The notes under the pieces: generated by a model
The model's input: the letters and a program-made list of their open reading frames with translations, nothing else
What the model was told of the DNA's origin: nothing
Database searches by the model: none
In this document: piece after piece, positions 18,803-29,136 of the stretch
Layout: every line of letters begins with the position of its first letter
How positions within the stretch are numbered: position 1 is the stretch's first letter
Position numbers and translations under genes: made by a program
Source of the DNA: Corynebacterium halotolerans
Lineage (GTDB): Bacteria; Actinomycetota; Actinomycetes; Mycobacteriales; Mycobacteriaceae
DNA: 64,000 bases
Direction of reading: 5' to 3'
Assembly (NCBI RefSeq): GCF_001056295.1
Contig: NZ_JVMD01000015.1
Span: forward strand, 372,001-436,000

Positions 18803-19948
18803 TTGGCTCGTGACTACTACGGCATCCTCGGCGTGTCCAAGGACGCCTCCGACGCGGAGATCAAGAAGGCCTACCGCAAGCTGGCGCTGAAGTATCACCC
18901 GGACCGCAACCCGGATGACGACGAGGCGGCGGAGAAGTTCCGCGAGGCCTCCGTCGCCCACGAGGTGCTCTCCGACCCGGAGAAGCGGCGCATCGTCGAT
19001 CTCGGCGGCGACCCGATGGACCAGGGCGCCGGTGCCGGCGGGTTCGGCGGCGGCTTCGGTGGTTTCGGCGGCGGCGGTCTCGGCGACGTCTTCGAGGCGT
19101 TCTTCGGCGGGGCCGGCGGCGGCCCGCGCCAGCGCCGGTCGCGCGTCCAGCCCGGTTCGGATGCGCTGCTGCGCATTTCGCTGGGCCTCGACGAGTGCTT
19201 CACGGGCGTGCGCAAGCCGATCACCGTCGACACGGCGGTGCTGTGCGACGTGTGCGAGGGCACGGGCTCGAAGTCGAAGCAGAAGCCGAAGGTGTGCCCG
19301 GACTGCAACGGCACCGGCGAGATCCAGCAGGTGCAGCGTTCTTTCCTGGGCAACGTCATGACGTCGCGCCCCTGCGGCCGATGCCAGGGCACCGGCGAGA
19401 TCATCGTCGACCCGTGCAACAACTGCGGCGGCGACGGCCGCGTGAAGTCGCGCCGCGATCTGACCGTCAACGTCCCGGCGGGCATCGCCGACGGCATGCG
19501 CATCCGCATGGCGGGCCAGGGCGAGGTCGGCCCGGGCGGTGGGCCGGCGGGCGACCTGTACGTCGAGGTCCACGCCGAGCCGCACCCGGTGTTCACCCGC
19601 GAGGGCGATGACCTGCACGTGACCATCCACGTCCCGATGGTCGACGCCGCGCTGGGCACGTCGATGGAGATCGACGACCTGGTCGGCGAGAAGATCGAGG
19701 TCGGCGTCGAGGCGGGCACGCAGCCCGCGGAGACCCTGCGCGTGGAGGGCCGCGGCATGCCGCGCCTGCGCGGCGAGGGCTCTGGCGATCTGATCGCCCA
19801 CGTCGACGTCACCGTGCCCACCAAGCTCGACGGCAAGTCCCGCGAGATGCTGGAGAAGTTGCGCGACCACCGCGGCGAGGACACCCGCCTGGCCGAGGGG
19901 CAGGCCGCAGACCGCGGTTTCTTCTCCCGCTTCCGCAGCCGCCGCTAG
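18803..19948 (+). CDS. dnaJ: Chaperone DnaJ (DnaJ2)
   Basis: A 381-residue cochaperone of DnaK. It has a J domain with HPD at residues 32-34, a Gly/Phe region ([21 protein letters not shown]), four zinc repeats ([24 protein letters not shown] and CNNCGGDG) and the C-terminal substrate domains. The start is a TTG preceded by AAGGAAG, giving [11 protein letters not shown]; no ATG fits. It directly follows hrcA and precedes rsmE by six bases, the DnaJ2 position in corynebacteria and mycobacteria. Confidence 0.96.
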   Translation: MARDYYGILGVSKDASDAEIKKAYRKLALKYHPDRNPDDDEAAEKFREASVAHEVLSDPEKRRIVDLGGDPMDQGAGAGGFGGGFGGFGGGGLGDVFEAFFGGAGGGPRQRRSRVQPGSDALLRISLGLDECFTGVRKPITVDTAVLCDVCEGTGSKSKQKPKVCPDCNGTGEIQQVQRSFLGNVMTSRPCGRCQGTGEIIVDPCNNCGGDGRVKSRRDLTVNVPAGIADGMRIRMAGQGEVGPGGGPAGDLYVEVHAEPHPVFTREGDDLHVTIHVPMVDAALGTSMEIDDLVGEKIEVGVEAGTQPAETLRVEGRGMPRLRGEGSGDLIAHVDVTVPTKLDGKSREMLEKLRDHRGEDTRLAEGQAADRGFFSRFRSRR

Positions 19949-19954
19949 ACCGCC

Positions 19955-20713
19955 ATGGGACTGCCCGTTTTCCTCGCCGATTTCGGCGACGCGCTGCCCG
20001 AGCCCGGTGCGACCGTCGAATTGGGCGGGCCGGAGGCCAAGCACGTGAAGGTGCAGCGCCTGGGGGCGGGCGACGAGGTCTTCCTCGTCGACGGCGCGGA
20101 TCGGCGGGCCCTGGCCCGCATTTCGCTTGCCGACGGTTCCCGCGTGGCGTGCGAGGTCATTTCCGCCGGGGTCGTCGAGAGGCCGGCCCCGCATGTGACG
20201 GTGGTCCAGGCGCTGCCGAAGTCCGACCGCGCCGAGTTGGCGGTGGATTTGATGACGGAAGCCGGCGTCGACGCGATCGTCCCGTGGGCGGCGCGGCGGT
20301 GCGTGGCCAAGTGGACCGGCGCGAAGGCGGGCAAGGCCCGGGAGAAGTGGGCGTCGACCGCCCGCGAGGCGGCGAAGCAGGCCCGCCGCGCCTGGATTCC
20401 GCCGGTGGCGGAGCTGCATTCGACGAAGGACGTCGTCGCGCTGGTCGAGGACGTGGTCGGCCGCGGGGGAGTGGCCGCCGTGCTCCACGAGGCCGAGCGC
20501 CGGCCCTTCGCCGAGGTTGCCGCGGCGGCGGCCGACGCCGGCGAGATCGTCTTCGTCGTCGGGCCCGAGGGCGGCGTAGACGACGATGAGCTCGAGCTGT
20601 TCCGCGCCGCCGGCGCGACGCCGGTGGTGCTGGGACCGACCGTGCTGCGCACCGCGCTGGCCGGCGCCGCCGCGACCTCGGCGCTGGGGCCGCTGACGCG
20701 GCGCTGGAGCTGA
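19955..20713 (+). CDS. rsmE: 16S rRNA (uracil-1498-N3)-methyltransferase
   Basis: A 252-residue SPOUT-class methyltransferase that methylates U1498 in the decoding region of 16S rRNA using SAM. Family motifs are the N-terminal PUA-like part (GGPEAKHVKVQRLGAGDEVFLVDG), QALPKSDRAELAVDLMTEAGVDAIVPW, and the SAM-knot IVFVVGPEGGVDDDELELFRAAGATPVVLGPTVLRTALAGAAA. It starts six bases after dnaJ, so they share a transcript. The stop is followed by stop-containing imperfect duplications. Confidence 0.93.
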   Translation: MGLPVFLADFGDALPEPGATVELGGPEAKHVKVQRLGAGDEVFLVDGADRRALARISLADGSRVACEVISAGVVERPAPHVTVVQALPKSDRAELAVDLMTEAGVDAIVPWAARRCVAKWTGAKAGKAREKWASTAREAAKQARRAWIPPVAELHSTKDVVALVEDVVGRGGVAAVLHEAERRPFAEVAAAAADAGEIVFVVGPEGGVDDDELELFRAAGATPVVLGPTVLRTALAGAAATSALGPLTRRWS

Positions 20714-20795
20714 TGCGGCGTTGGGGTTGATGCGGCGCTGGTGCTGGGGCTGATGCGGGCGAGGGTTGATGCGGCGCGGGAGTTGGCGCCCCGCC
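20697..20795. repeat. Degenerate TGATGCGGCG repeats after rsmE
   Basis: The end of rsmE (GAGCTGATGCGGCG) is followed by TTGATGCGGCG, CTGATGCGGGCG and TTGATGCGGCGCGG, about four imperfect units of 20-25 bases each carrying TGATGCGG. This fills half of the 229-base spacer before phoH; the rest holds no recognisable gene. Confidence 0.55.
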
Positions 20796-20942
20796 GCGAT
20801 CGGGGTGGCCGCCGGCGCCTCCCGCGCAGCGCCGGTGCACGCCGGATCCGCGCCACGACCTAAGATCGTGGCAAGCCCGGCAGCGCCCCACCACGGCGCG
20901 CCATTCCAGCAGCCACGTTAAGGAAACGAGGTTCCACCCGGC

Positions 20943-22064
<1,122 letters not shown>

Positions 22065-22119
22065 GCATGTACCTGAACACGAGCGCGGGCGCGCGCGAGA
22101 CGCACGGGAGCGGGAACCG

Positions 22120-22758
22120 ATGAGCATCGAGGTATTCAACGAATCCGGCCGCGGCGTCAGCGAGGAGTCGCTCATCGACGTCGCCCGCTACGCCCTGGGG
22201 CGGATGGACGTCCACCCGGCCGCGGAGCTGTCGATTCACCTGGTCGACGAGCCGACCATCGAGGACCTGCACATCCGCTGGCTGGATCTGCCCGGCCCGA
22301 CGGACGTCATGAGCTTTCCCATGGACGAGCTCACGCCCGGCTCCGGCCACCCCGAGGCGCCGCAGCCCGGGCCGTCGATGCTCGGCGACATCGTGCTGTG
22401 CCCCGACTTCGCCGCCCGCCAGGCGGAGAAGGCCGGGCACCCGCTCAGCCATGAGCTGGTGCTGCTGACGGTCCACGGGCTGCTGCACCTGCTGGGCTAC
22501 GACCACATCGAGCCCGACGAAGAGCGCCGCATGTTCGCGCTGCAGAACGGTCTGCTGGCGGACTGGTACGACGACGTCGAGCGGCGCGGAGCGGACTTCC
22601 CCGCGAAGCCGATCAACCCCGGCGCGTTCCCGTCGGCGGCCGACCGCGAGAGGCTCGACGAGAAGCTCGGCGGCGACGGCACCGTGGGCGGCTCCGGCGA
22701 GGGCACCGGCTCCGGCGATGACGCCGGCGGCGATCGCGGAGCGGGCGCCGGGCGATGA
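22120..22758 (+). CDS. ybeY: Endoribonuclease YbeY (rRNA maturation factor)
   Basis: A 212-residue metalloenzyme acting in 16S rRNA 3' end maturation. The zinc site [12 protein letters not shown] is at residues 118-129 (His119, His123, His129), and DVMSFPMDE and LGDIVLC are the usual upstream motifs. The C-terminal 50 residues (Gly/Asp/Ser-rich) extend beyond a normal YbeY of about 155-175 residues and look disordered. The start at 22120 follows GGGAGCGGGAACCG. The stop overlaps the ATG of the next gene (ATGA). Confidence 0.93.
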   Translation: MSIEVFNESGRGVSEESLIDVARYALGRMDVHPAAELSIHLVDEPTIEDLHIRWLDLPGPTDVMSFPMDELTPGSGHPEAPQPGPSMLGDIVLCPDFAARQAEKAGHPLSHELVLLTVHGLLHLLGYDHIEPDEERRMFALQNGLLADWYDDVERRGADFPAKPINPGAFPSAADRERLDEKLGGDGTVGGSGEGTGSGDDAGGDRGAGAGR

Positions 22759-24098
22759 CCGCATCGGCGTGGATGATCCTCGCGGTCATCCTCCTCATGG
22801 CGATCGCGGGGCTGCTCAGCACCGTGGAAACCGCCGTGGCCGCCATTTCCCGCGCGCGGGTCACCGAGATGGTCCGCGACGAGGTCCCCGGCGCGAAGGC
22901 GCTGGTCCGCGTCCTGGATTACCGGGCCCGCAACGTCAATGTCCTGGTGCTGCTGCGCACCCTGTGCGAGGTTTCGGGGTCCGTGCTCGTGGCGGTCATC
23001 GCGACGCATTACATCGGATCCGCCGGGTGGGCCATCACGGCGGCGATCGTGGTCATGACGCTGTTCAGCTACCTCGTCCTCGGCGTGACGTCGCGGACGT
23101 TGGGTCGCCGCAACCCGTATTCGGTGTCGCTGGCCTCGGCCGTCATCCTCGGCGGGGTGTCCCGGCTGCTCGGGCCCGTCGAAAAGCTGCTGATCTGGGT
23201 GGGCAACGTGCTCACCCCCGGCGGCGGTTTCCGCGACGGACCGTTTTCCACGGAAGTCGAGCTGCGCGAGATGGTCGACATCGCCCGCGAGCGCGGCATC
23301 GTGGAGCACGACGAGCGCCGCATGATCCAGTCGGTGTTCGACCTGGCGTCGACGTCGGCGCGCTCGGTGATGGTGCCGCGGCCGGAGATGGTGTGGATCG
23401 AATCGGAGAAGCACGCCGGCCAGGCCGTCGCGCTGTGCGTGCGGTCGGGGCATTCGCGCATCCCGGTCATCGGCGACGGGGCCGACGACATCGTCGGCGT
23501 CGTCTACCTGAAGGATCTGGTGCACCAGACGTATTCGCTGACCGACGGCGGCCGCAGCGTGCCGGTCACCGACGTCATGCGCCCGGCGACGTTCGTGCCG
23601 GACTCCAAGCCGCTGGACGACCTGCTCGACGAGATGCAGCGCGACCGCAACCACATCGCCATCCTCGTCGACGAGTACGGGGGCGTGGCGGGGCTGATCT
23701 CCATCGAGGACATCCTGGAGGAAATCGTCGGCGAGATCGCCGACGAATACGATGAAGGCGAACGCGCGCCCATCGAACCGCTCGGCGACGGACGGTACCG
23801 GGTCGTGGCCAGGTTGTCGCTCGGCGAGCTCGTCGAGCTTTACGACGAAGCCGAGGGGCGCGAGATCCGCTTCGACGACGGCGTCGACGATGAAGTCGAC
23901 ACGGTGTCGGGGCTGCTGGCCTTCGGCCTGGGCCGCGTGCCGCTGCCCGGCGCCGAGGTGGAGGCCGCCGGACTGCGGTTCACCGCCGAAGGCGCGCGCG
24001 ACCGGCGCGGCCGCATGCGGGTTCACGCCGTCGTGGTGGAACCCGCCGAACCGCAGCCGGCGGATGCCGGTGCGGGACACGAATCAGAGGAGAACTGA
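22755..24098 (+). CDS. CNNM/CorC-type membrane protein (hemolysin family)
   Basis: A 447-residue protein. Residues 1-150 hold the DUF21/CNNM membrane domain ([30 protein letters not shown] plus three more segments), then paired CBS domains (about 200-325, with [16 protein letters not shown] and [28 protein letters not shown]), then a CorC/HlyC C-terminal domain. Members move Mg2+ or Co2+ or regulate its transport; the 'hemolysin' name is historic. The ATG overlaps the ybeY stop, so translation is coupled. Confidence 0.9.
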   Translation: MTASAWMILAVILLMAIAGLLSTVETAVAAISRARVTEMVRDEVPGAKALVRVLDYRARNVNVLVLLRTLCEVSGSVLVAVIATHYIGSAGWAITAAIVVMTLFSYLVLGVTSRTLGRRNPYSVSLASAVILGGVSRLLGPVEKLLIWVGNVLTPGGGFRDGPFSTEVELREMVDIARERGIVEHDERRMIQSVFDLASTSARSVMVPRPEMVWIESEKHAGQAVALCVRSGHSRIPVIGDGADDIVGVVYLKDLVHQTYSLTDGGRSVPVTDVMRPATFVPDSKPLDDLLDEMQRDRNHIAILVDEYGGVAGLISIEDILEEIVGEIADEYDEGERAPIEPLGDGRYRVVARLSLGELVELYDEAEGREIRFDDGVDDEVDTVSGLLAFGLGRVPLPGAEVEAAGLRFTAEGARDRRGRMRVHAVVVEPAEPQPADAGAGHESEEN

Positions 24099-24099
24099 C

Positions 24100-25065
24100 A
24101 TGGGAAACCTGGACGACATGCTGGCGGGCGCCGGGATCGGCGGCGATTCCGACGATTACGCCACCCCGCCGGGCCACCGCTCCGGCTTCGTGTCCATCGT
24201 GGGCCGCCCCAACACCGGCAAGTCCACGCTGACCAACGCCCTGGTGGGCGAGAAGATCGCCATCACGGCCGACCAGCCCGAGACCACCCGCCACCCCGTG
24301 CGCGGCGTGGTGCACCGCGACGACTGCCAGATCGTGGTGGTGGACACCCCGGGCCTGCACAAGCCGCGCAAGCTGCTGGGGCACCGCCTCAACGACATGG
24401 TCGCCGAGGCGTACGCGGACGTCGACCTCATCGCCATGTCCGTGCCGGCCGACGAGAAGATCGGGCCGGGCGACCGGTGGATCCTCGAGTCCGTCCGCGA
24501 GGCCTGCCCGAAGACGACGCTGATGGGCATCGTGACCAAGACCGACAAGGTCGCCCGCGACGTCGTCGCCGAACGGCTCATGGAGCTGCACGATCTGCTC
24601 GGCCCCGACGCCGAGCTGGTGCCGGTGTCGTCGGAATCCGGCGAGAACCTGGACACCCTGGTGAAGGTCATGGCGTCCCTGCTGCCCGAGGGGCCCAAGT
24701 ACTACCCGGCGGGCCACGTCACCGACGAGGACCGCGACACCCGCATGGCCGAGCTCATCCGCGAGGCGGCGCTGGGCGGCCTGCGGGAGGAGCTGCCGCA
24801 CTCGGTGGCCGTCCAGATCGACGAGGTCCTGCCCAACGCGGACCGCGAGGGCGTCACCGACGTCCACGCCGTCATCTACGTCGAGCGCCCCGGCCAGAAG
24901 CACATCCTGATGGGCAAGGACGGCGGCCGCATGCGCGTCACCGTGCAGAAGGCCCGGAAGTCCCTGATCGAGCTGCTCGGCGAGAACGTGTACCTGGATC
25001 TGCGCATCAAGGTGCTCAAGGATTGGCAGTCGGACCCCAAGCAGCTCGGCCGCCTGGGATTCTAG
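24100..25065 (+). CDS. era: GTPase Era
   Basis: A 321-residue GTPase that binds the 3' end of 16S rRNA and checks 30S assembly. The G1 motif is GRPNTGKS (residues 35-42), G2 is in TTRHPVRG, G3 is VVDTPGLH, G4 is TKTD, and the C-terminal KH domain includes HAVIYVERPGQKHILMGKDGGRM, which is the Era signature. The start is chosen at 24100 where AGAGGAGAAC precedes the ATG; the longer frame overlaps the neighbour. The 20-residue Asp/Gly N-terminal lead before the G domain is common in actinobacteria. Confidence 0.95.
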   Translation: MGNLDDMLAGAGIGGDSDDYATPPGHRSGFVSIVGRPNTGKSTLTNALVGEKIAITADQPETTRHPVRGVVHRDDCQIVVVDTPGLHKPRKLLGHRLNDMVAEAYADVDLIAMSVPADEKIGPGDRWILESVREACPKTTLMGIVTKTDKVARDVVAERLMELHDLLGPDAELVPVSSESGENLDTLVKVMASLLPEGPKYYPAGHVTDEDRDTRMAELIREAALGGLREELPHSVAVQIDEVLPNADREGVTDVHAVIYVERPGQKHILMGKDGGRMRVTVQKARKSLIELLGENVYLDLRIKVLKDWQSDPKQLGRLGF

Positions 25066-25186
25066 GGATCCGCCGGCCGCCGACCGGCCGACTGGGATTT
25101 TAGGAGTCCGCCGACCGCAGCCCGGCCGACCGCCGGAGAAACCGGAACCCCGGCCGACCGCCGGAGAGACCAGAAAGGCACCCGCC

Positions 25187-25528
25187 ATGCCCGACCCGAA
25201 CGCCGCCCGCCCATCCCGGCGCCCACCCGGCTTCTTTGCCTCGCTGTTCGACTTCTCCTTCACCACGTACGCGACGCCGGTGCTGGTGCGGGTCGTCTAC
25301 CCGGTGATGGCCGTGCTGGTGGCGATCGCCGGCGTCATCTGGTTGATCGCGGCCTTTTTGCAGGCCTTCGGCGCGGGGGCCGTCGCCGGACTGGCGTTCA
25401 CGGTCATCGGACTCCCCATCTTCGTCCTCGCCATGGTCCTGCAGCTCGCGATCCTCCGGCTGTTCCTCGAAGCCGCCCTGGCGCTGACCAGCGCCGCGAA
25501 ATCGCTGCGCAACCTCGAACAGCGCTAG
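25187..25528 (+). CDS. DUF4282 membrane protein
   Basis: A 113-residue protein with the DUF4282 pattern: FFASLFDFSFTTYATPVLVRVVYPVMAVLVAIAGVIWLIAAF, then a second helix GLAFTVIGLPIFVLAMVLQLAILRLFLE, then a short soluble tail. DUF4282 is widespread in actinobacteria as a small two-helix membrane protein of unknown role. It lies between era and recO, in the same direction, so is probably co-transcribed with recO (20 bases). Confidence 0.8.
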   Translation: MPDPNAARPSRRPPGFFASLFDFSFTTYATPVLVRVVYPVMAVLVAIAGVIWLIAAFLQAFGAGAVAGLAFTVIGLPIFVLAMVLQLAILRLFLEAALALTSAAKSLRNLEQR

Positions 25529-25548
25529 CCCGGGCGGCGAATCCGACG

Positions 25549-26340
25549 ATGGCGGAAAGTTATCGGGATCGGGCGGTCGTCGTCAGGCGGCACGACCTGG
25601 GGGAGGCCGACCGGATCATCGTGCTGTTCACCCGGGAACACGGGATCGTGCGCGCGGTGGCCAAGGGCGTGCGGCGCGCGAAGTCCCGGTTCGGTTCGCG
25701 GCTGGCGCCCTTCGTCGACGTCGACGTGCAGATCCACCCCGGCCGCAACCTGGGCACCATCACCGGCGCCGACGCGGTGCGGACGTGGGCCGCGCCGATC
25801 GTCGACGACTACGCCCGCTACACCTGCGCGTGCGGCGTCCTGGAGACCGCCGAGCGGCTGGCCGGCGAAGAAGGCACGCCCGCGCCCGGCCTGTGGGACC
25901 TGACCGTCGCCGCGCTCGACGCGCTGGCGAAATCCGACTCCGGCTCCGACGGCACCGGCCGCCTGCCGGGCCTGCTCCTGACCGCCTACCTGCTCAAGGC
26001 CATGGCCGAGGCGGGCTGGGCACCGAGCCTGTTCGACTGCGCCCAGTGCGGCAAACCCGGCCCCCACAGGGCGTTCGCGCCGGCGGCGGGCGGCGCCGTG
26101 TGCGTCGAATGCCGGCCGCCCGGTGCCGCGACGCCGCCCACCGACGTCCTGCGCCTGATGTGGTGGCTCGCCCACGACCGCTGGGACTACGTCGCCGCGG
26201 TGGCGGGCAGCCGGGGGTTCCGCGCCATGGCCGCCCAGGCGCGCGGCTTGGCGACGGCCCACCTGCAATACCACCTCGGCCGGCGCGTCGCGGCGCTGTC
26301 GTTGGTCGACGCCAGATGGGGAGACGACGGGGCGTCGTGA
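25549..26340 (+). CDS. recO: DNA repair protein RecO
   Basis: A 263-residue recombination mediator that loads RecA in the RecFOR pathway. The N-terminal OB fold is YRDRAVVVRRHDLGEADRIIVLFTREHGIVRAVAKGVRRAKSRFGSRLAPF, a clear match, and the C-terminal part carries a four-cysteine zinc site (CAQCGKPG and CVECRPPG). It starts 20 bases after the DUF4282 gene and is followed by uppS after 54 bases, as in other actinobacteria. Confidence 0.94.
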   Translation: MAESYRDRAVVVRRHDLGEADRIIVLFTREHGIVRAVAKGVRRAKSRFGSRLAPFVDVDVQIHPGRNLGTITGADAVRTWAAPIVDDYARYTCACGVLETAERLAGEEGTPAPGLWDLTVAALDALAKSDSGSDGTGRLPGLLLTAYLLKAMAEAGWAPSLFDCAQCGKPGPHRAFAPAAGGAVCVECRPPGAATPPTDVLRLMWWLAHDRWDYVAAVAGSRGFRAMAAQARGLATAHLQYHLGRRVAALSLVDARWGDDGAS

Positions 26341-26394
26341 AGCCCGGGGCGGCCGGGGGTGGGTTCAGCCGGGGCGGTGGGGCATGATGGGGAG

Positions 26395-27147
26395 GTGACT
26401 TCGCCGAAGCCGAACCCGATCCCGCACGACTCGCCGGTGCCCGAGGAATTCCTGCCCCGGCACATCGCCCTGGTCATGGACGGAAACGGCCGGTGGGCGC
26501 AGGAACGCGGCATGAAGCGCACCGAGGGGCACAAGCGCGGCGAGGCCGTCCTGATGGACTGCGTCGACGCCTGCCTGGAGATGGGCGTGCCGCACCTGTC
26601 CGCCTACGCCTTTTCCACCGAGAACTGGCGGCGGTCGACCGACGAGGTGCGGTTCCTCATGGGCTTCAACCGCGACGTGCTGCGCCGCCGCCGCGACGAA
26701 CTCGACGCCAAGGGCGTGCGCGTGCGCTGGGCCGGGCGCCGCCCGCGGCTGTGGCGGTCGGTGATCAAGGAACTGGAGATCGCCGAGCGCCAGACGGCGG
26801 GCAACGACAACCTGACGCTGTACATGTGCGTCAACTACGGTGGCCGCGCCGAAATCGCCGACGCCGCCCGCGAAATCGCGCAGCAGGTGGCCGACGGGAA
26901 GCTCAAGCCCGGCGACATCGACGAGAAGAGCTTCGGCCGTTTCCTCGACGAGCCCGACATGCCGGACGTCGACCTTTTCCTGCGCCCGTCGGGCGAGCAG
27001 CGCACGTCGAACTTCCTGCCCTGGCAGTCGGCCTACGCCGAGCTGGTCTTCCAGGATCGCCTGTTCCCGGACTTCACGCGCGAGGACCTGCGCGCCGCCG
27101 TCGTCGAGTACGCGAAGCGGGACCGGCGCTTCGGCGGGGTCAAGTAG
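26395..27147 (+). CDS. uppS: Polyprenyl diphosphate synthase (cis-prenyltransferase)
   Basis: A 250-residue enzyme that condenses isopentenyl diphosphate onto allylic diphosphates to make the polyprenyl carrier of cell-wall sugars. The substrate site [13 protein letters not shown] has catalytic Asp29, then [28 protein letters not shown] and the [24 protein letters not shown] motif, all conserved. A GTG at 26395 is used; it is immediately behind GGGGAG, an unusually short spacing, so the real start could be slightly different. Actinobacteria often carry two such synthases of different chain length; which one this is cannot be told. Confidence 0.93.
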   Translation: MTSPKPNPIPHDSPVPEEFLPRHIALVMDGNGRWAQERGMKRTEGHKRGEAVLMDCVDACLEMGVPHLSAYAFSTENWRRSTDEVRFLMGFNRDVLRRRRDELDAKGVRVRWAGRRPRLWRSVIKELEIAERQTAGNDNLTLYMCVNYGGRAEIADAAREIAQQVADGKLKPGDIDEKSFGRFLDEPDMPDVDLFLRPSGEQRTSNFLPWQSAYAELVFQDRLFPDFTREDLRAAVVEYAKRDRRFGGVK

Positions 27148-27237
27148 GCGTCAAGCAGGGGAGCGCGGCGCCCCGGTGGAGTGGCACCGCCGGGGCCGTA
27201 TTGGAAACGTCTGCCAATAAGGTTTAGCCTGGCGGCC

Positions 27238-27771
27238 ATGACCCATCCCACCCAGCGGGACTTGCACGAGCTGCTCGCCGAGTTCTCCGCCGCCGATGCC
27301 ATGACCGTCGCCCACGGCCTCATTTCTCTGCGTCCCACTGCGCACCTCGCGGAATTGGCCAACGGGACGCGCGTCCACACCTGGTGCGCCCTGGACACGC
27401 TCATCGTCGCGCACCTTCTCGAAACCGACGTCGAGGTGCGCAGCCGGACCCCGATCGAGTCGGCCGGCGACCCGATCCTGAACGTCGCCATCCGCGGTGG
27501 CGAGCTCGTGGCGGATCCCGGGTTCATCCTGTCTTTCCCGCACGTCACCGATGGGGAGGGCCGCCACTTCACCGAGGCCTTCTGCCCCTACGCGAACCTG
27601 TTCGCGTCGATGGACGCCTACCGTGACTGGGCCGCGGGGCAGCCGCGCCCGACCACGCCTCTCACCGTCGCGGAAGCCGACGACATCGCCCGCGCGTACG
27701 CCCTCGACGTCCTCGGCCGGGGCGCGGCGGAGGCGTCGTGCGGCGCCGCGGCCACGGGCTGCGCGTCGTAG
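27238..27771 (+). CDS. MerB-like (alkylmercury lyase fold) protein lacking the N-terminal domain
   Basis: A 177-residue protein. HTWCALDTL (Cys50, Asp53), VRSRTPIESAGDPI and TEAFCPYANLFASMDAYRDW (Cys116) align with the two catalytic cysteines and the aspartate of organomercurial lyase MerB. Classic MerB has about 210 residues with an N-terminal helix-turn-helix-like region before the first Cys at about 96; here only about 49 residues precede it, so that region is mostly missing. No merA, merR or merT is nearby, and it lies beside zur rather than a mercury operon. Mercury cleavage is possible but not shown; a role in metal handling is inference from the context. The C-terminus has an extra CGAAATGC. 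Confidence 0.65.
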   Translation: MTHPTQRDLHELLAEFSAADAMTVAHGLISLRPTAHLAELANGTRVHTWCALDTLIVAHLLETDVEVRSRTPIESAGDPILNVAIRGGELVADPGFILSFPHVTDGEGRHFTEAFCPYANLFASMDAYRDWAAGQPRPTTPLTVAEADDIARAYALDVLGRGAAEASCGAAATGCAS

Positions 27772-27857
27772 CGTTCTCCGTCGCGCTCCGCTTTGGTGCC
27801 CTTCGCGGTGCCCTCGTGACTTGCGCCGCTCAGCCGCCACAACCGCCCCGGCCCGGC

Positions 27858-28031
27858 TAACCCACCCCGAATCGCGTCCGGCCGCCGCAATCGCCCGAGA
27901 CACAACGGCAAACCCACCCCGAATCGCGTCCGGCCGCTGCAATCGCCCGAGACACAACGGCAAACCCACCCCGAATGCGCAGACCCACCCGCTGTAACGG
28001 GTGGGGTTGCGCATTCAGGGTGGGTTTGCGT
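27858..28031. repeat. Three 52-bp-spaced repeats ending in a nested palindrome (copy A)
   Basis: AACCCACCCCGAAT begins at 27859, 27911 and 27963, each exactly 52 bases apart; the first two units are nearly identical over the full 52 bases. The third is followed by GCGCAGACCCACCCGCTG and its complement, making a long stem-loop of about 65 bases ending near 28027. The same palindrome occurs at 43891. Direct repeats without spacers and a shared palindrome argue for a dispersed repeat family, not a CRISPR array. It occupies most of the 523-base gene-free spacer between the MerB-like gene and zur. Confidence 0.8.
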
Positions 28032-28227
28032 CGGGTTAGGGGGGTGCTCCGCCGGCCGGAGTGATGGCCCGGCATGAAACGGTGGGGAGCGCTGCGTCGG
28101 ATCGAGCGGCGGATGGAGCGAGGCCCCGAGATCAAGCGCTCGCAAACTACCGGGACATGACGCCGGGCGCCCTCCGCCCCGGCCCGTTCCGGTCCCTCGC
28201 CGACAGGCACGCCCGGCCCTCATCGCC

Positions 28228-28299
28228 GCCCCTCACGGTCCCGTCGCGTTTTGACCCGCTACCGCCCCTCACGGCCCCGTCGTGGTCTGACCCGCTACC
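28228..28299. repeat. 36-bp tandem duplication at the zur 3' end
   Basis: Two 36-base units (28228-28263 and 28264-28299) beginning GCCCCTCACGG and ending GACCCGCTACC match at about 32 positions. The second unit contains the zur stop codon, so the duplication copied the end of the gene. Confidence 0.65.
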
Positions 28300-28852
28300 G
28301 GCTCTCCCGGCCCTTCACAGTGTCCTCGCCGTTGCCGGCCCGCCCGGCCCCGTCGCCGCGCGTCCTGGTCTCATCGCCGGAATCGGACTGGCAGTCCGCG
28401 CAGACGCCGAAGATCTCCGCGGTGTGGCCCGTCAGGCGGAACCCGTGCTCGTGCGCCAGATCCCCGGCCCATTCCTCGACCGGGCCGCCGCCGATCTCCA
28501 CGGTCTCGCCGCAGTCGGTGCACACCAGGTGATGGTGGTGGTGATCCCCGCACAGGCGGTACAGCGCCTCGCCCGCGTCGGTGTGCAGCACGTCGACGGC
28601 CTTGACCTCCGACAGCGACTGCAGCGTCCGGTACACGGTAGTCAGGCCGACCTTGTCGCCGCGCTCCACGAGCGTCCGGTGGATGTCCCGGGCGGAGCTG
28701 AACTTGGTGATGTCGTTCATCGCCGCGATGACGGCCTTGCGCTGCCTGGTGGTGCGCACGCCGATCTTCGGGGACTGGACGGGGGCGCCGTCGGGCTTCG
28801 CGGAGCCGTTCGGCCCCGCCGCAGCGGCCCCGGAGCCCTTCGTTGATGACAT
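28295..28852 (-). CDS. zur: Fur-family zinc uptake regulator (Zur)
   Basis: A 185-residue metal-sensing repressor. Residues 33-100 hold the winged helix (RTTRQRKAVIAAMNDITKFSSARDIHRTLVERGDKVGLTTVYRTLQSLSEVKAVDVLH). The metal region has HHHHH at 104-108, CTDC (Cys111, Cys114) and CADC (Cys151, Cys154). These, and the position next to uppS and glyS as in C. glutamicum, point to Zur rather than Fur. In C. glutamicum an ArsR-type gene (znr) precedes zur; none is seen here. The start at 28852 has GGAGAGG upstream; the long Gly/Ala/Pro lead before the helix is extra. Divergent from glyS. Confidence 0.88.
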   Translation of the reverse strand: MSSTKGSGAAAAGPNGSAKPDGAPVQSPKIGVRTTRQRKAVIAAMNDITKFSSARDIHRTLVERGDKVGLTTVYRTLQSLSEVKAVDVLHTDAGEALYRLCGDHHHHHLVCTDCGETVEIGGGPVEEWAGDLAHEHGFRLTGHTAEIFGVCADCQSDSGDETRTRGDGAGRAGNGEDTVKGRESR

Positions 28853-29136
28853 CGCCGACCTCTCCAATCCCGGCACGGTCCGCGCCCCTCCCGACGAGTC
28901 GCGGAGGGCCGGGGCGGTGCCGTCGCAAAGCCTGTTTCGCATACCGACATTACCCGCGGCGATTTCCCGGGGCCGATGGGCATTAATCCGCTTGCGGCGG
29001 TTAGAGTGGGGGACACTTGGCGACGGCCCGACCGGGTCGTCGATTGCACGGGGCGGCGATCCACGCCGCCCACCGTCATCCCGTGCCCCCGGATCCACCG
29101 CGGGGCGGGACACCGTAACAAGGAGCGTTTGAGGCA

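Noticed and set aside
27148..27200. Terminator after uppS
   Set aside because: GCCCCGGTGG/CCGCCGGGGC can pair, but no T-run follows; kept out of the feature list.
27238..27771. Mercury resistance operon
   Set aside because: Only the MerB-like fragment is present; no merA, merR or transport genes, and the N-terminal domain is missing.
27858..28031. CRISPR array
   Set aside because: Units are contiguous 52-base copies without distinct spacers, and the last one is a palindrome also found alone at 43.9 kb.
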